This document shows positions 1 through 12,000 of a stretch of DNA of 34,304 bases, one piece after another. The notes below the pieces were generated by a model. It was not told the DNA's origin, made no database searches, and saw only the letters and a list, made by a program, of their open reading frames with translations. Both the position numbers and the translations under genes were made by a program. This DNA comes from Mycobacterium alsense (GTDB lineage: Bacteria; Actinomycetota; Actinomycetes; Mycobacteriales; Mycobacteriaceae). The stretch is taken from positions 1 to 34,304 of the forward strand of contig NZ_MVHD01000056.1 in assembly GCF_002086635.1 (NCBI RefSeq). Reading direction: 5' to 3'. Positions within the stretch are counted from its first letter, which is position 1. Each line of letters opens with the position of its first letter.

Positions 1-667
1 GGTTGCGGCTGACGCCGCCGGTGATGTTCCCCCCGGCCCCACCGGCACCGCCGTGCCCGAACCAGCCCGCAGCGCCTCCGTTACCGCCGGGCGTAGAGGC
101 CTGCGCCGCGCTGCCCCCGGCGCCGCCGGCCCCGCCGTTGCCGAACAGCCCGCCCTGCCCGCCGTTGCCGCCGGGCGCGGAGCCGCCCCCGGGGCGCCCG
201 CCGACGAAGCCCGGCCCGCCGTTGCCGCCGTTGCCGATCAGGATCCCCCCGGCCCCGCCGTTCTGCCCGGGCCCGCCGTCGGCGCCGTTGCCGATCAGCG
301 GCCGCCCCAGCAGGGTCATCGTCGGTGCGTTGATCGCGCCCAGCAGGTCCTGCTCCAGGGTCTGCAACGGCTGCAGCGGCCCTGTGTTGGCCGCCTCGCT
401 CAGCGCATACGACGCCGCGCCGCCGTTGAGCAGCTGGACGAATTGCTGGTGAAACGCCGCCGCCTGGGCGCTCAGCGCCTGATACGCCCGGGCGTGCGCG
501 CCGAACAGGGCCGCCACGCTCGTGGACACCTCGTCGGCGCCCGCGGCCAGCAGCGTCGTGGTCCGGGTCGCGGCGGCCGCGTTGGCCGCCCCGACCGCCG
601 AGCCGATGCTCGCCAAATCCGTTGCCGCCGCGGACACGAATTCCGGCGCCGCGATCACGAAAGACAT
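1..667 (-). CDS. PE_PGRS family protein, 5' part (runs off the left edge)
   Basis: Reading from ATG at 667, 222 codons are visible without a stop before the window ends, so this is a partial gene. The N-terminus (MSFVIAAPEFVSAAATDL) is a classic PE domain of about 95 residues, with Pro8-Glu9 and a Y87-x3-E91 element matching the type VII secretion signal YxxxD/E. It is followed by the linker GRPLIGNG and then Gly-Gly-Ala/Asn-rich PGRS repeats that continue to the edge. Bases complementary to AGGGGA lie just upstream of the ATG as a ribosome binding site. PE_PGRS proteins are exported by ESX-5 to the mycobacterial outer layer; individual roles are mostly unknown. It diverges from the flavohemoglobin gene across about 150 bp. 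The family call is secure; which PE_PGRS it is cannot be said. Confidence 0.93.
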   Translation of the reverse strand, partial: MSFVIAAPEFVSAAATDLASIGSAVGAANAAAATRTTTLLAAGADEVSTSVAALFGAHARAYQALSAQAAAFHQQFVQLLNGGAASYALSEAANTGPLQPLQTLEQDLLGAINAPTMTLLGRPLIGNGADGGPGQNGGAGGILIGNGGNGGPGFVGGRPGGGSAPGGNGGQGGLFGNGGAGGAGGSAAQASTPGGNGGAAGWFGHGGAGGAGGNITGGVSRN

Positions 668-820
668 GTGGTTTCCCCTCGCCAGCATCGGCCAAGCCCA
701 CGGCCGCCCGATGGCGCGGATCGTATCCGGCTTCGGACCCGCCCCACGGCTAATCCGGCCGGTTCGCCCGGACTGCCAGCCGATCCACAGGAAACGCGCC
801 CCAGCCTAGAATCGGGGCCC

Positions 821-1987
821 GTGAGCCTCGAGGACCGGCACGCGTTGCGGGTGCTGCGCGACGCCTTCCGGCCGGACGGCCCCGGGGCCGCGCTCGTCCA
901 CCGCTTCTACGGCAACTGGTTTGCCCTCGACGTCTCGGTGCGCGACCTGTTCCCCCCCGAGATGGACGGCCAGCGGGCCGCCTTCGCGCACGCCCTGCAC
1001 TGGGTGTACGGGGAACTCGTCGCGCAGCGCGCCGCCGAGCCGGTGGCGTTCTTGGCCCAGCTCGGCCGGGATCACCGCAAATACGGTGTGCTGCCGGGCC
1101 ATTACGAATCGCTGCACCGCGCCCTGTACGGGGCGCTGCGCACGCATGTGGGCGAGGCGTGGACGGCCGCCGTCGACGGCGCGGCCGTCCAGTCGCTCAA
1201 CCTCATCACCGGGGTGATGAGGGGGGCGGCCGACGCCGACGACGGCCCCGCCTGGTGGGACGGCACGGTGATCGAGCACATGCGGGTCTCGCGCGACCTC
1301 GCGGTCGTCCGGCTGCGGCTGGACCGTCCCATGCGCTATCACCCCGGGCAGTACGTCAACGTCCAGGTCCCGCAGTGCCCGCGCCGGTGGCGCTACCTCA
1401 GCCCCGCGATCCCGGCCGACCCCGACGGCGGGATCGAGTTCCACGTCCGCCAGGTGCCCGGCGGCCTGGTCAGCACCGCGGTCGTCAACGAGGCCCGGCC
1501 CGGCGACCGGTGGCGGCTGTCCAGCCCGCACGGCGGCCTGCGGGTCGACCGGGACGGCGGGGACGTGCTGATGGTCGCCGGCAGCACCGGCCTGGCGCCG
1601 CTGCGGGCGCTCATCATGGACCTGTCCCGCTACGCGGTGAACCCGCGGGTGCACCTCTTCTACGGCGCCCGCTACCGCTGCGAGCTCTACGACCTGCCCA
1701 CCCTGTGGCAGGTCGCCCAGCACAACCCGTGGCTGTCGGTGTCGCCGGTCTCGGAGTACGGCCGCAACCCGTCGTGGGCCGCCGACTATCCCGACGCGAC
1801 GCCCCCGCGCGGGCTGCACGTGTGCCAGACCGGCCGGCTGCCCGACGTGGTGACCAAGTACGGCGGGTGGGGCGACCGGCAGATCCTGATCTGCGGCAGC
1901 CCGGACATGGTGCGCGCGACCCGGGCCGCCCTGACCGCGAAAGGCGCGCCGCCCGAGCGCATTCAGCACGACCCGTTGTCGAGTTGA
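821..1987 (+). CDS. Type II flavohemoglobin-like globin/FAD-NAD(P)H reductase (Rv0385-like)
   Basis: The protein has 388 residues. Residues 1-140 are a globin domain: Tyr30 in FYGNWF at the B10 position, Phe44 near CD1 and proximal His85 in GRDHRKYG, close to E. coli Hmp His85. Residues 145-250 form an FAD domain with R191-Y192-L193-S194 and a GGLVST motif. Residues 250-385 form an NAD(P)H domain with AGSTGLAPLR and ICGSP. Length and architecture match M. tuberculosis Rv0385 (about 390 aa), the type II flavohemoglobin, reported to act on D-lactate rather than as a plain NO dioxygenase. The reading frame stays open far upstream into the PE_PGRS shadow, but homology begins at GTG 821 (VSLEDRHALRVLR), so I start there; no clear ribosome binding site supports it. 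The family is clear; the biochemical role is inferred. Confidence 0.88.
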   Translation: MSLEDRHALRVLRDAFRPDGPGAALVHRFYGNWFALDVSVRDLFPPEMDGQRAAFAHALHWVYGELVAQRAAEPVAFLAQLGRDHRKYGVLPGHYESLHRALYGALRTHVGEAWTAAVDGAAVQSLNLITGVMRGAADADDGPAWWDGTVIEHMRVSRDLAVVRLRLDRPMRYHPGQYVNVQVPQCPRRWRYLSPAIPADPDGGIEFHVRQVPGGLVSTAVVNEARPGDRWRLSSPHGGLRVDRDGGDVLMVAGSTGLAPLRALIMDLSRYAVNPRVHLFYGARYRCELYDLPTLWQVAQHNPWLSVSPVSEYGRNPSWAADYPDATPPRGLHVCQTGRLPDVVTKYGGWGDRQILICGSPDMVRATRAALTAKGAPPERIQHDPLSS

Positions 1988-2004
1988 GCGGAGGCTGAGT
2001 CGAG

Positions 2005-2913
2005 GTGAACATGCACGTCGTCACGCTGCGTGACCCGGAGTCGCCGGTGGCAGCGGAGTTCGTCCCGGAGGCGGGCATGATCGGCACCTCCCTGACCGAC
2101 GCGGGCGTCGAACTGCTCGGGCAGCGTCGCGGCCTGCAGGGCTACCTGTCGGAGGCCAAGACGATGGGAATCCCGATCCTGTACCCGTGGGCAAATCGGT
2201 TGGGCGCCAACACCTATACGGCGCAGGGCGTGACGGTGGACCTGGAGCCCGGGAAAAACGGGGTGCGGACGGACCCCAACGGGCTGCCCATCCACGGCAC
2301 CCTGGCCGCCTACCCGGGGTGGCGGGTCACGGCGGAGACGGAGAACGAACTGACCGCGGAGGTCGATTTCGGCGCCGACCCCGCCCTGCTGGCCGCCTTC
2401 CCGTTTCCGCACGTGCTGACGATCGCGGTGCGGCTGGCCGACCGGGCGCTGACCGTGCGCACCACGGTCGCCGCGGCCGCCGACACGTCGGTGCCGCTGT
2501 GCTTCGGCTTCCACCCCTACCTGCGGCTGCCGGACGCGCCGCGCGGCGAGTGGCTCGTCGAGACACCGCCGCTGCGGCACTTGCGCCTCGACGGGCGGGG
2601 GCTGCCCACCGGCGACTGGGAACCGCAGCCGGCGCGCGAAAAAGCGTTGGGTGACAACGCCTTTGACGACGCCTACGACCAGGTCACCGAGGGCGCGGTG
2701 TTCGCGGTGTCCGGCGGTGGGCGCCGCATGGAGGTGCACTTCCAGCGGGGGTACCCGGCGGCGCAGATCTTCGCGCCGACGGGCGGGGACCCGGGAGAAA
2801 GCGTCGTCTGCTTCGAGCCGATGGCCGCGCCGGCCGATGCCCTGCGCCGCGGCGGCTACCGGTGCGCGCGTCCCGGCGAGCCGGCGGTCGCGGTGTTCTC
2901 CATCCACGTCTGA
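2005..2913 (+). CDS. Aldose 1-epimerase (galactose mutarotase) family protein
   Basis: About 302 residues with the galactose mutarotase-like fold: an N-terminal YPWANRLG segment, then PIHGTL (residues 91-96), then FGFHPYLRLP, and a C-terminal CFEPMAAPADALRRGG segment. These correspond to the conserved Asn-Arg, His, His-Pro-Tyr and Glu-Pro-(Met/Trp) positions of the family, including the His and Glu acid/base residues. Aldose 1-epimerases interconvert alpha and beta anomers of sugars in the cytosol; the sugar cannot be told from sequence. It follows the flavohemoglobin by 17 bp on the same strand, so co-transcription is likely. GTG 2005 and ATG 2011 are both possible starts: GGAGG at 1990-1994 would serve the first, GAGG at 2002-2005 the second. 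Confidence 0.85.
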   Translation: MNMHVVTLRDPESPVAAEFVPEAGMIGTSLTDAGVELLGQRRGLQGYLSEAKTMGIPILYPWANRLGANTYTAQGVTVDLEPGKNGVRTDPNGLPIHGTLAAYPGWRVTAETENELTAEVDFGADPALLAAFPFPHVLTIAVRLADRALTVRTTVAAAADTSVPLCFGFHPYLRLPDAPRGEWLVETPPLRHLRLDGRGLPTGDWEPQPAREKALGDNAFDDAYDQVTEGAVFAVSGGGRRMEVHFQRGYPAAQIFAPTGGDPGESVVCFEPMAAPADALRRGGYRCARPGEPAVAVFSIHV

Positions 2914-2967
2914 GAACGCGCATTCTGCGAATCGCGTCGATCCGCCGTGCGAACGGCGACCACGCTC

Positions 2968-2973
2968 TAGTGT
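2968..2973 (+). promoter_or_regulatory. Possible -10 element for the PPE-MPTR gene
   Basis: TAGTGT fits the mycobacterial TAnnnT pattern and lies in the 134-bp gap between the epimerase stop and the PPE start. No -35 match is visible at the usual distance, so this is only a candidate. The rest of the gap (2914-3047) shows no terminator or other clear signal. Confidence 0.2.
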
Positions 2974-3047
2974 GATTCATCTGGCTGCCCGCCAGGAACG
3001 ACGCGGCCGGCATTCCGACGGCCACCGGGCTCCAGTTGGGACGCATG

Positions 3048-6000
3048 ATGAGTTTCGTTGTCTTGCCGCCGGAGCTCAATTCGTGGCAAATCTTCGTCGG
3101 CGCGGGATCGGGGCCGATGCTGACGGCCGCGGCCGCCTGGGACGCGGTGGCCGCCGAGCTCAGTGCGGCGGCGGATTCGTTCTCGTCGTTGACTTCGGGC
3201 CTGGCCGGTTCGGCGTGGCAGGGCGCGGCGTCGACGGCCATGGCGGCCGCGGCCGTCCCATACCTGGGGTGGCTGAACGCGGCGGCGGCCCAGGCCGAGG
3301 AGACGGCCGCCCAGGCGCGGCTGGCGGCGGCGGCGTTCGAGGCGGCCCAGGCGGCCACGGTGCACCCGGCGGTCATCGCGGCCAACCGTGCCCGGCTGGT
3401 GTGGCTGGCGGCCGCGAACCTGCTCGGGCAGAACGCCCCCGCCATCGCGGCGACCGAGGCCGAGTACGAGCAGATGTGGGCCCAGGACTTGGCCGCGATG
3501 CTGGGCTATCACGGCGGGGCCTCGGCGGCGGTGTCGGCGCTGACCCCGTTCACCCGCCCGTTGCAGGCGCTGGCCGGCGTCGCCGCCGCCAACGTCCGGG
3601 GCAACCTTGGCTTCGCCGACGTCGGCGCGGGCAACGTCGGCTTCGGCAACATCGGCAACTTCAACCTCGGCTCGGGAAACATCGGCAGCTCCAACGTCGG
3701 ATCCGGGAACATCGGCAGCGGAAACATCGGGTTCGGCAATGCCGGTCCGGCGCTGACCGCGGCCCTGAACAACATCGGGTTCGGCAACACCGGCAGCGGA
3801 AACATCGGCATCGGCAACACCGGCAACAACAACATCGGCTTCGGCAACACCGGCGACGGCAACCGCGGCATCGGGCTGACCGGCACCGGGCTGTCCGGGT
3901 TCGGCGGCTTGAACTCGGGCGCCGGCAACGTCGGCCTGTTCAACTCGGGCACCGGCAACGTCGGCATCGGCAACTCCGGCACCGGCAACTGGGGGATCGG
4001 CAACTCGGGCAACAGTTACAACACCGGCATCGGCAACTCGGGCGAGGCCAATACGGGCCTGTTCAACACCGGCATCGCCAACACCGGCATCGGCAACGCC
4101 GGCAACTACAACACCGGCAGCTACAACCCGGGCAGCAGCAACACCGGTGGCTTCAACCTCGGCAAGTACAACACCGGCTACCTCAACAACGGCAATTACA
4201 ACACCGGCGTCGCCAACTTCGGCAACGTCGACACCGGCGCGTTCAACACGGGCAACTACAGCAACGGCTTCCTGTGGCGCGGCGACAACCAGGGCCACCT
4301 GTTCGGGCAGGGCCCCGGCTACGGAAACTCGACCACCACCCCGTCGTCGGGCTTCTTCAACAGCGGCAGCGGCGCCGCGTCGGGCTTCTTCAACTCCGGC
4401 GCCAACAACTCCGGATTTTTCAATTCTTCGTTGGGCGCGATCGGCAACTCGGGGTTCGCCAACACCGGCGTCATGTTGTCGGGCGTGATCAACTCGGGCA
4501 ACACGGTGTCCGGCATCCTCAACACGAGCCTGGCGGGCATCGGGACCGCCGGCTTCGTGTCGGGCGTGTTCAACACCGGCACCAACGTGTCGGGATTCTT
4601 CCAAGGCCCCTCGACGTTCAACCTCGGCTTCGCCAACGAGGGCGCCGGCAACATTTTGGCCAACGCCAACATCGGCAGCTACAACATCCTCGGCAGCGGA
4701 AACGTCGGCAGCTACAACATCCTCGGCAGCGGAAACATCGGCAGCTACAACATCCTCGGCAGCGGAAACGTCGGCAGCTACAACGTGTTCGGCAGCGGAA
4801 ACATCGGTAGCCAGAACTTCGGCGGCGCCAACATCGGCTTCTTCAACGTCGGTTCCGGAAACCGCGGCAGCTACAACGTCGGCCCGGGGAACCTCGGCGG
4901 CTACAACATCGGCTTCGCCAACGCCGGCAACAACAACCGCGGCTTCGCCAACGCCGGCAACGACAACGTCGGGTTCGCCAACACCGGCAGCAACAACATC
5001 GGCATCGGGCTGTCCGGAAACGGGCAGATCGGGTTCGGCGCGCTGAACTCCGGGGTCGCCAACACCGGGCTGTTCAACTCCGGCAGCAACAACATCGGGC
5101 TGTTCAACTCGGGCACCGGCAACGTCGGAATCGGCAACTCCGGCACCGGAAACTGGGGCCTGTTGAACGCGGGCGTCGGCAACTGGGGCGTCGAGAATCC
5201 GGGCACGCAGAACACCGGCATCGGCAACGCGGGCACCTACAACACGGGCCTGCTCAACGCCGGGAGCTTCAACACCGGCTGGGCCAACCCCGGCAGCTAC
5301 AACTCCGGCGGCTTCAACGTCGGCGACACCAACACCGGCAGCTTCAACATCGGCGACACCAACACCGGCGACTACAACCCGGGCAACGTCAACACCGGCT
5401 TCTTCAACACCGGCAACGTCAACACCGGCGCCTTCGACTCCGGCAACTTCAACAACGGCTTCGGCATCTCGGGCGACAACCAGGGGCAGATCGCGATCAA
5501 CCTGTCCTACACCACCCCGGACATCCCGATCAACGGGCAGATGATCATTCCGGTGAACGACGTAATGACCTTGGGCGGCATGGTGATTCCGGTCACCCAG
5601 AACCAGACGGTATTCCCGCAGACGTTCTACCTGGGCGGCCTGTTCTACATCGGCCCCATCAACCTCACGTCCTCCTACCTGACGGTTCCCACCGTGACGC
5701 TGGCCATCGGCGGCCCGAACGTCAACGTCCCCATCAACATCGTCGGCGCGGTCGAGAGCCGCACCATCACGTTCCTCAACGTGCCGGCCGCGCCCGGCTT
5801 CGGGAACACGACCACCAACCCGTCGTCGGGCTTCTTCAACACCGGCACGGGCGGCACGTCGGGGTTCCAGAACTTCGGGGCCGGCATGTCGGGAATGTGG
5901 AACAGCGGTCCGGCCAACGCGATCGGAAACTCCGGCTTCCAGAACTTCGGCTCGCTCGAGTCGGGCTGGGCGAACCTGGGCAACAGCGTCTCGGGCCTCC

Positions 6001-9000
6001 TCAACACCAGCACGGCCGGTCTGGCGACACCCGGCAACCTCTCGGGCCTGGCCAACATCGGCGCCGACCTGTCCGGCGTACTCAACAGCAACACCGGCAC
6101 GGTCTTCAACGCCGGCCTGGCCAACTTCGGCCACCTCAACCTCGGCAGCGGCAACATCGGCGACTTCAACGTCGGCAGCGGCAACATCGGCAGCTCCAAT
6201 TTCGGCAGCGGCAACATCGGCGGACTCAACTTCGGCAGCGGCAACATCGGCAGCTCCAACTTCGGATTCGGTAACGCCGGGCCCGGGCTGACGGCGGCCC
6301 TGCGCGACATCGGCCTGGGCAACACCGGCTCCCACAACATCGGTTTCGGCAACACCGGGGACGGCAACATCGGCTTCGGCAACTCCGGCAACAACAACAT
6401 CGGCATCGGCCTGTCCGGGGACAACCTGCGCGGCTTCGGCGGATTCAATTCCGGCAGCGGCAACATCGGGCTGTTCAACTCCGGCACCAACAACGTCGGC
6501 ATCGGCAACTCGGGCAACGGCAACTTCGGCATCGGCAACTCCGGCAGCTTCAACACCGGCCTCGGCAACGCCGGCACCGCCAACACCGGCCTGTTCAACG
6601 CCGGGTCGGTGAACACCGGCATCGCCAACGTGGGCTCCTACAACACCGGGATGTTCAACGTCGGCAGCACCAACACCGGCGTCGCCAACCAGGGTGACTA
6701 CAACACGGGCTGGTACAACACCGGCAACATGAGCACCGGCTTCGCCAACCAGGGCGACGTCGACACCGGCGCCTTCATCACCGGCAACCTCGGCAACGGG
6801 TTCTTCTGGCGCGGCGACCAGCAGGGCCTGTGGGGCGCCAACTACGTCGTCCACGTCCCCAAGATCCCCGGGCACGTCACCGTGACCGCCCCCGTCAACA
6901 TCCCCATCACCGCCGGCTTCACCAGCACCCTCTACAGCGGCATCACCCTGCAGCAGATACCGTTCGGGTTCACGATCAACATCGGACTGCCCCTGCTCAC
7001 CGGAACGGTGAATTCGCTGACGCTGCCGCCGATCACGGCCACCGGCCCCGCGATCACGTTCAACATCGGCGACCCCGGCGGCACCACCGTGGTGTCGATC
7101 CCCGCCACGTTCAGCATCGGGCCCGTGGACTGGACACCGCTCAACATCCCGAGCGGCACAGGCTATTTCAACTCCACCACCAATCCCTCGTCGGGTTTCT
7201 TCAACGGCGGGACCGGAGGCCTCTCGGGCATCTCCAACGTCGGCGCCAACCTCTCGGGCTTCCAGAACGTGGGCTCCGGGCTGTCGGGCTTCGTCAACTA
7301 CGGCGCCATGCAATCCGGTCTGGCCAACCTGGGCAACACCGTGTCGGGCCTGTTCAACACGGGAATCGGGACGCCGGCCAACCTCTCGGGCATCTCCAAC
7401 GTCGGCACCAACCTCGCGGGCCTCTTCTACAACCAGGTGCCGCCGCCCGGCACGTCGACGTTCAACATCGGCCTGGGCAACGTGGGCCACAACAACATCG
7501 GCTTCGGCAACGTCGGAGACAACAACATCGGCTTCGGAAACGTCGGCAGCTACAACGCCGGCACCGGCAACCACGGCGCGTTCAACCTCGGTTCCGGCAA
7601 CACGGGCAGCTACAACCTCGGCTCCGGGAACCTGGGCAGCTACAACCTCGGCCCGTCCAACGCCGGCAGCTTCAACATCGGCTTCGCCAACGCCGGCAAT
7701 TCCAACCAGGGCCTGGCCAACACCGGAAACTTCAACCGGGGCTTGGCCAATACCGGCAACAACGACGTCGGCATCGGGCTCACCGGCGACGGCCAGCAGG
7801 GCTTCGGCGGCTGGAACTCGGGCAGCGGCAACACCGGCCTGTTCAACTCGGGCACCAACAACAGCGGCCTGTTCAACTCGGGCGACGGCAACGTCGGGGT
7901 CGGGAACTCGGGCGCCGGCAACTGGGGCGTCGGCAACAGCGGCAACACCAACACCGGCCTGTTCAACTCCGGCAGCGTCAACACCGGAATCTTCAACTCC
8001 GGCAACGTCAATACCGGAATCGGCAACTCCGGCAGCTACAACTCCGGCAGCTTCAACGCGGGCAACTTCAACACCGGCGACTTCAACCCGGGCGCCTACA
8101 ACACCGGGTACCTGAACACCGGGAATTACAACACCGGGCTGGCCAATTCGGGCAACGTCGACACCGGTGCCTTCATCGGCGGCAACTACAGCAACGGGTT
8201 CCTGTGGCGGGGCGATTACCAGGGGCTGTGGAGCACCGGATACACCAGCACCATTCCCGACACGGCCATACCGGTGGACCTGAACGTGCCGATCTTCCTC
8301 AACATCCCGGTCACCGGCCGGCTGGGCATCGTCAACATCCAGGGCTTCCGGATCCCGTCGCTCACCGTCGACCTGCAGATCGTCGGCTTCGGTTTCACCG
8401 CGGTCACGGTCAGCCCGATCAACGTGCCCAGCCTGTCGATCGCGCTGCCCGCCATCGGCGGCAACATCGGCACCGGTCCCGGACCGTTGATCGTCATCAC
8501 CGGCACCGGCGGCCTGCTGCCGATCAAGGTCCCGCTGCTGAATGTTCCTGGCGGGCCGGGCTTTTGGAACACCACCACCCTTCCGTCGTCGGGTTTCTTC
8601 AACTCCGGGCCCGGCAGCGGTTCGGGCTTCGGGAACGTCGGCGCAAACCTATCCGGGTTCTTCAACCTGGCCTCCGGCGCGTCGGGGCTCTCGGGCTACA
8701 AGAACTTCGGCGAGCTGGCGTCGGGGCTGTCCAACTTCGGCAACACCGTGTCGGGGTTCTTCAACTCCAGCACCCTGCCGCTGTCGGTGCCCGCCAACCT
8801 CTCGGGCCTGCAGAACATCGGCTCCAACCTCGCGGGCCTGTTCAACAACAACCCGATCGTCAACGCGGGATTCGCCAACATCGGCTACGCCAACATCGGC
8901 GGCGGAAACACCGGCAACGCGAACTTCGGCTTCGGCAACCTCGGCGACGCCAACTTCGGCAACGGCAACAACGGCAGCGGGAACTTCGGCAGCGGCAACC

Positions 9001-12000
9001 TCGGACTCGGCAACCTCGGCTTCGGTAACCTCGGCGACTTCAACAACGGCTGGGGCAACCTGGGCAACTACAATTTCGGCTTCGGCAACCTCGGCGACTA
9101 CAACCGGGGCTTCGGCAACTCCGGCACCAACAACATCGGCTTCGGCAACTCCGGCAGCAACAACATCGGCATCGGGCTGTCCGGCAGCGGCCAAATCGGT
9201 TTCGGCTCCTGGAATTCCGGCAACGGCAACACGGGGCTGTTCAACTCCGGCACCGACAACGTCGGCCTCTTCAATTCGGGCACCGGCAACGTGGGGATCG
9301 GCAACTCCGGCACCGGCAACTCCGGCTTCTTCAACTCCGGCACGGCCAACACCGGCGTCGCCAACCCCGGCACGGGCAACTGGGGCCTGTGGAACCCCGG
9401 CACTGGCAACACCGGGATCGGCAATGTCGGCACCTACAACACGGGCGGGTACAACACCGGCAGCACCAACACCGGCGTCGGCAACCCCGGCGACTACAAC
9501 ACCGGCAGCTTCAACACGGGCGACACCAACACCGGCGACTTCAACGCGGGCAACTACAACACCGGCGAGTTCAACACCGGCAACTACAACACCGGGCTGG
9601 CGAACTCGGGCAACGTCGACACCGGGGCCTTCATCGCCGGCAACTACTCCAACGGCATGTTGTGGCGCGGCGACTACCAGGGCCTGTGGGGCACCCACGT
9701 CGAGATCGACATACCGCAATTCCCGATCCTGACCTACGACATCAACATCCCCGTCAACGTCCCGATCCACTTCGACCTGGGCAGCCTGGGGGTCAGCGGC
9801 TTCACCATCCCGGTCATCACGCTAAATGCGTTGGCGATCACCAACTTCAGGATCGGGCCCATCACGATCCCCACCATCACCGGCACCCTGCCGATCGTGG
9901 ACGTCACCATCGGCGGCCCGACCACCTCGATACCGATCTCGATCCGCAGCGGCGCCGGCCCCATCAACATCCCGCTCTTCGACCTGCCCGCCGCCCCCGG
10001 CTTCGGCAACTCGACCACCACCCCGTCGTCGGGCTTCTTCAACGCCGGCACCGGAACCGCGTCGGGCTTCGGGAACTTCGGCGGCAACAACTCGGGCTTC
10101 TGGAACAGCACCCTGTCGGCCGTCGGCAACTCGGGCGTCCAGAACTTCGGCTCGCTGCAGTCCGGCTGGGCCAACCTGGGCAATACGGTCTCGGGCTACT
10201 TCAACACCAGCTCTGCCAATCTCGCGACGCCGGCGCGCATTTCGGGCCTGTACAACGTCGGCACCGATCTGGCCGGCGCGTTCGCGGGCGGCAACGGCAC
10301 GGTCTTCAACGCGGGCCTGGCCGACCTCGGCCGCCTGAACCTGGGCTTCGGCAACCTCGGCGATTACAACCTCGGCAGCGGCAACCTGGGCGGCTCGAAC
10401 GTCGGCTTCGGCAACGTCGGCAGCTTCAACATCGGCAGCGGAAACATCGGCTCCAACAACTTCGGGTTCGGCAACGCCGGTCCCGGCTTGACGGCCGCGC
10501 TGCACAACATCGGCATCGGCAACACCGGATCCAACAACTTCGGGTTCGGCAACACCGGTGACGGCAACTTCGGGTTCGGCAACACCGGCAACGGAAACAT
10601 CGGGATCGGCGTCACCGGCAACAACCAGATCGGGCTGGGCCCCCTGAACACGGGGATCGCCAACATGGGCCTGTTCAACGCCGGCGACCACAACGTCGGC
10701 CTGGCCAACGCGGGCAGCTTCAACCAGGGGCTGGCCAACACCGGCAACAACAACATCGGGGTGTTCAACTCCGGCGACAACAACGTCGGCATCGGCCTCA
10801 CGGGCGACGGCCTGGTCGGGTTCGGCTCGCTGAACTCGGGGCTGGCCAACACCGGCTTCTTCAACTCGGGCACGTCCAACTACGGCCTGTTCAACTCCGG
10901 CACCGGCAACATCGGGCTGTTCAACTCCGGCACCGGCAACGTCGGCATCGGCAACACGGGCACCGGCGGCGTGGGCATCGGGCTGTCCGGCGTCAATCAG
11001 GTGGGGATCGGCGGCACGAACTCGGGCAGCTTCAACATCGGCCTGTTCAATTCGGGCACCGGCAACGTAGGCATCGGCAACTCCGGCACCGGCAACTGGG
11101 GCATCGGGAACTCGGGCAGCTACAACACCGGCATCGGCAACACGGGCACATTCAACTCGGGTTTGTTCAACGCCGGCAACTTCAACACCGGGATGGCCAA
11201 CCCCGGCAACTACAACACGGGCCTGTTCAACATCGGCAACTTCAACACCGGCGTCGCCAACCCCGGCAGCTACAACACCGGCAGCTACAACACCGGCGAC
11301 TACAACACCGGCGTGGCCAACGCCGGCAACCTGGACACCGGCGCCTTCAACACCGGCAGCATGGACAACGGCTTCTTCTGGCGCGCCGACCGCCAGGGAC
11401 TGCTGTCGGCCAACTACACCATCACGGTCAAGGAGATCCCGGCGTTCCTCAATGTCGACATCCCGATCAACATCCCGATCAAGGGCACGATCACCGACGT
11501 CGCGATTCCCGCGGTCACCATCCCCGCGATCCCCGCCAGCGGGACGGTCGACCTGGCCATCGTCAAGGGCACCGTCTTCGCCCCCATCGGCCCGATCACC
11601 ATCCACGGCGGCGACGCCAACGCCCCGGCCAACACGCCGATCACGATCGACTTCGGCACCCAGCCCGCCATCAACATCAACATCGGCGCGCCCGACGGCT
11701 CGACGGTCATCCACATCGTGGGCGCCGGCGGCTTCGGCCCCGCCATCATTCCGCTCATCGACATGCCGGCGATGCCGGGCCTGTTCAACGCCACCCCCAA
11801 CCCGTCGTCGGGGTTGCTCAACTGGGGCGCCGGGCCGTCGTCGGGCTTCCAGAACTTCGGCGCCCACAGCTCGGGCTTCTTCAATTATGCCCTTGGGGCG
11901 CTTGGTAATTCGGGCTTCCAGAACTACGGTTCGCTGCAGTCGGGGCTGGCCAACCTCGGCGACACCATCTCCGGCCTGTTCAACACCGGCACCGGGATGC

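Noticed and set aside
2967..7574. A 1,535-codon antisense open frame opposite the PPE-MPTR gene
   Set aside because: The 15-nt Asn/Gly repeat keeps several antisense frames free of stops. The product is a low-complexity Val/Ala/Asp/Gly string without a domain or start signal.
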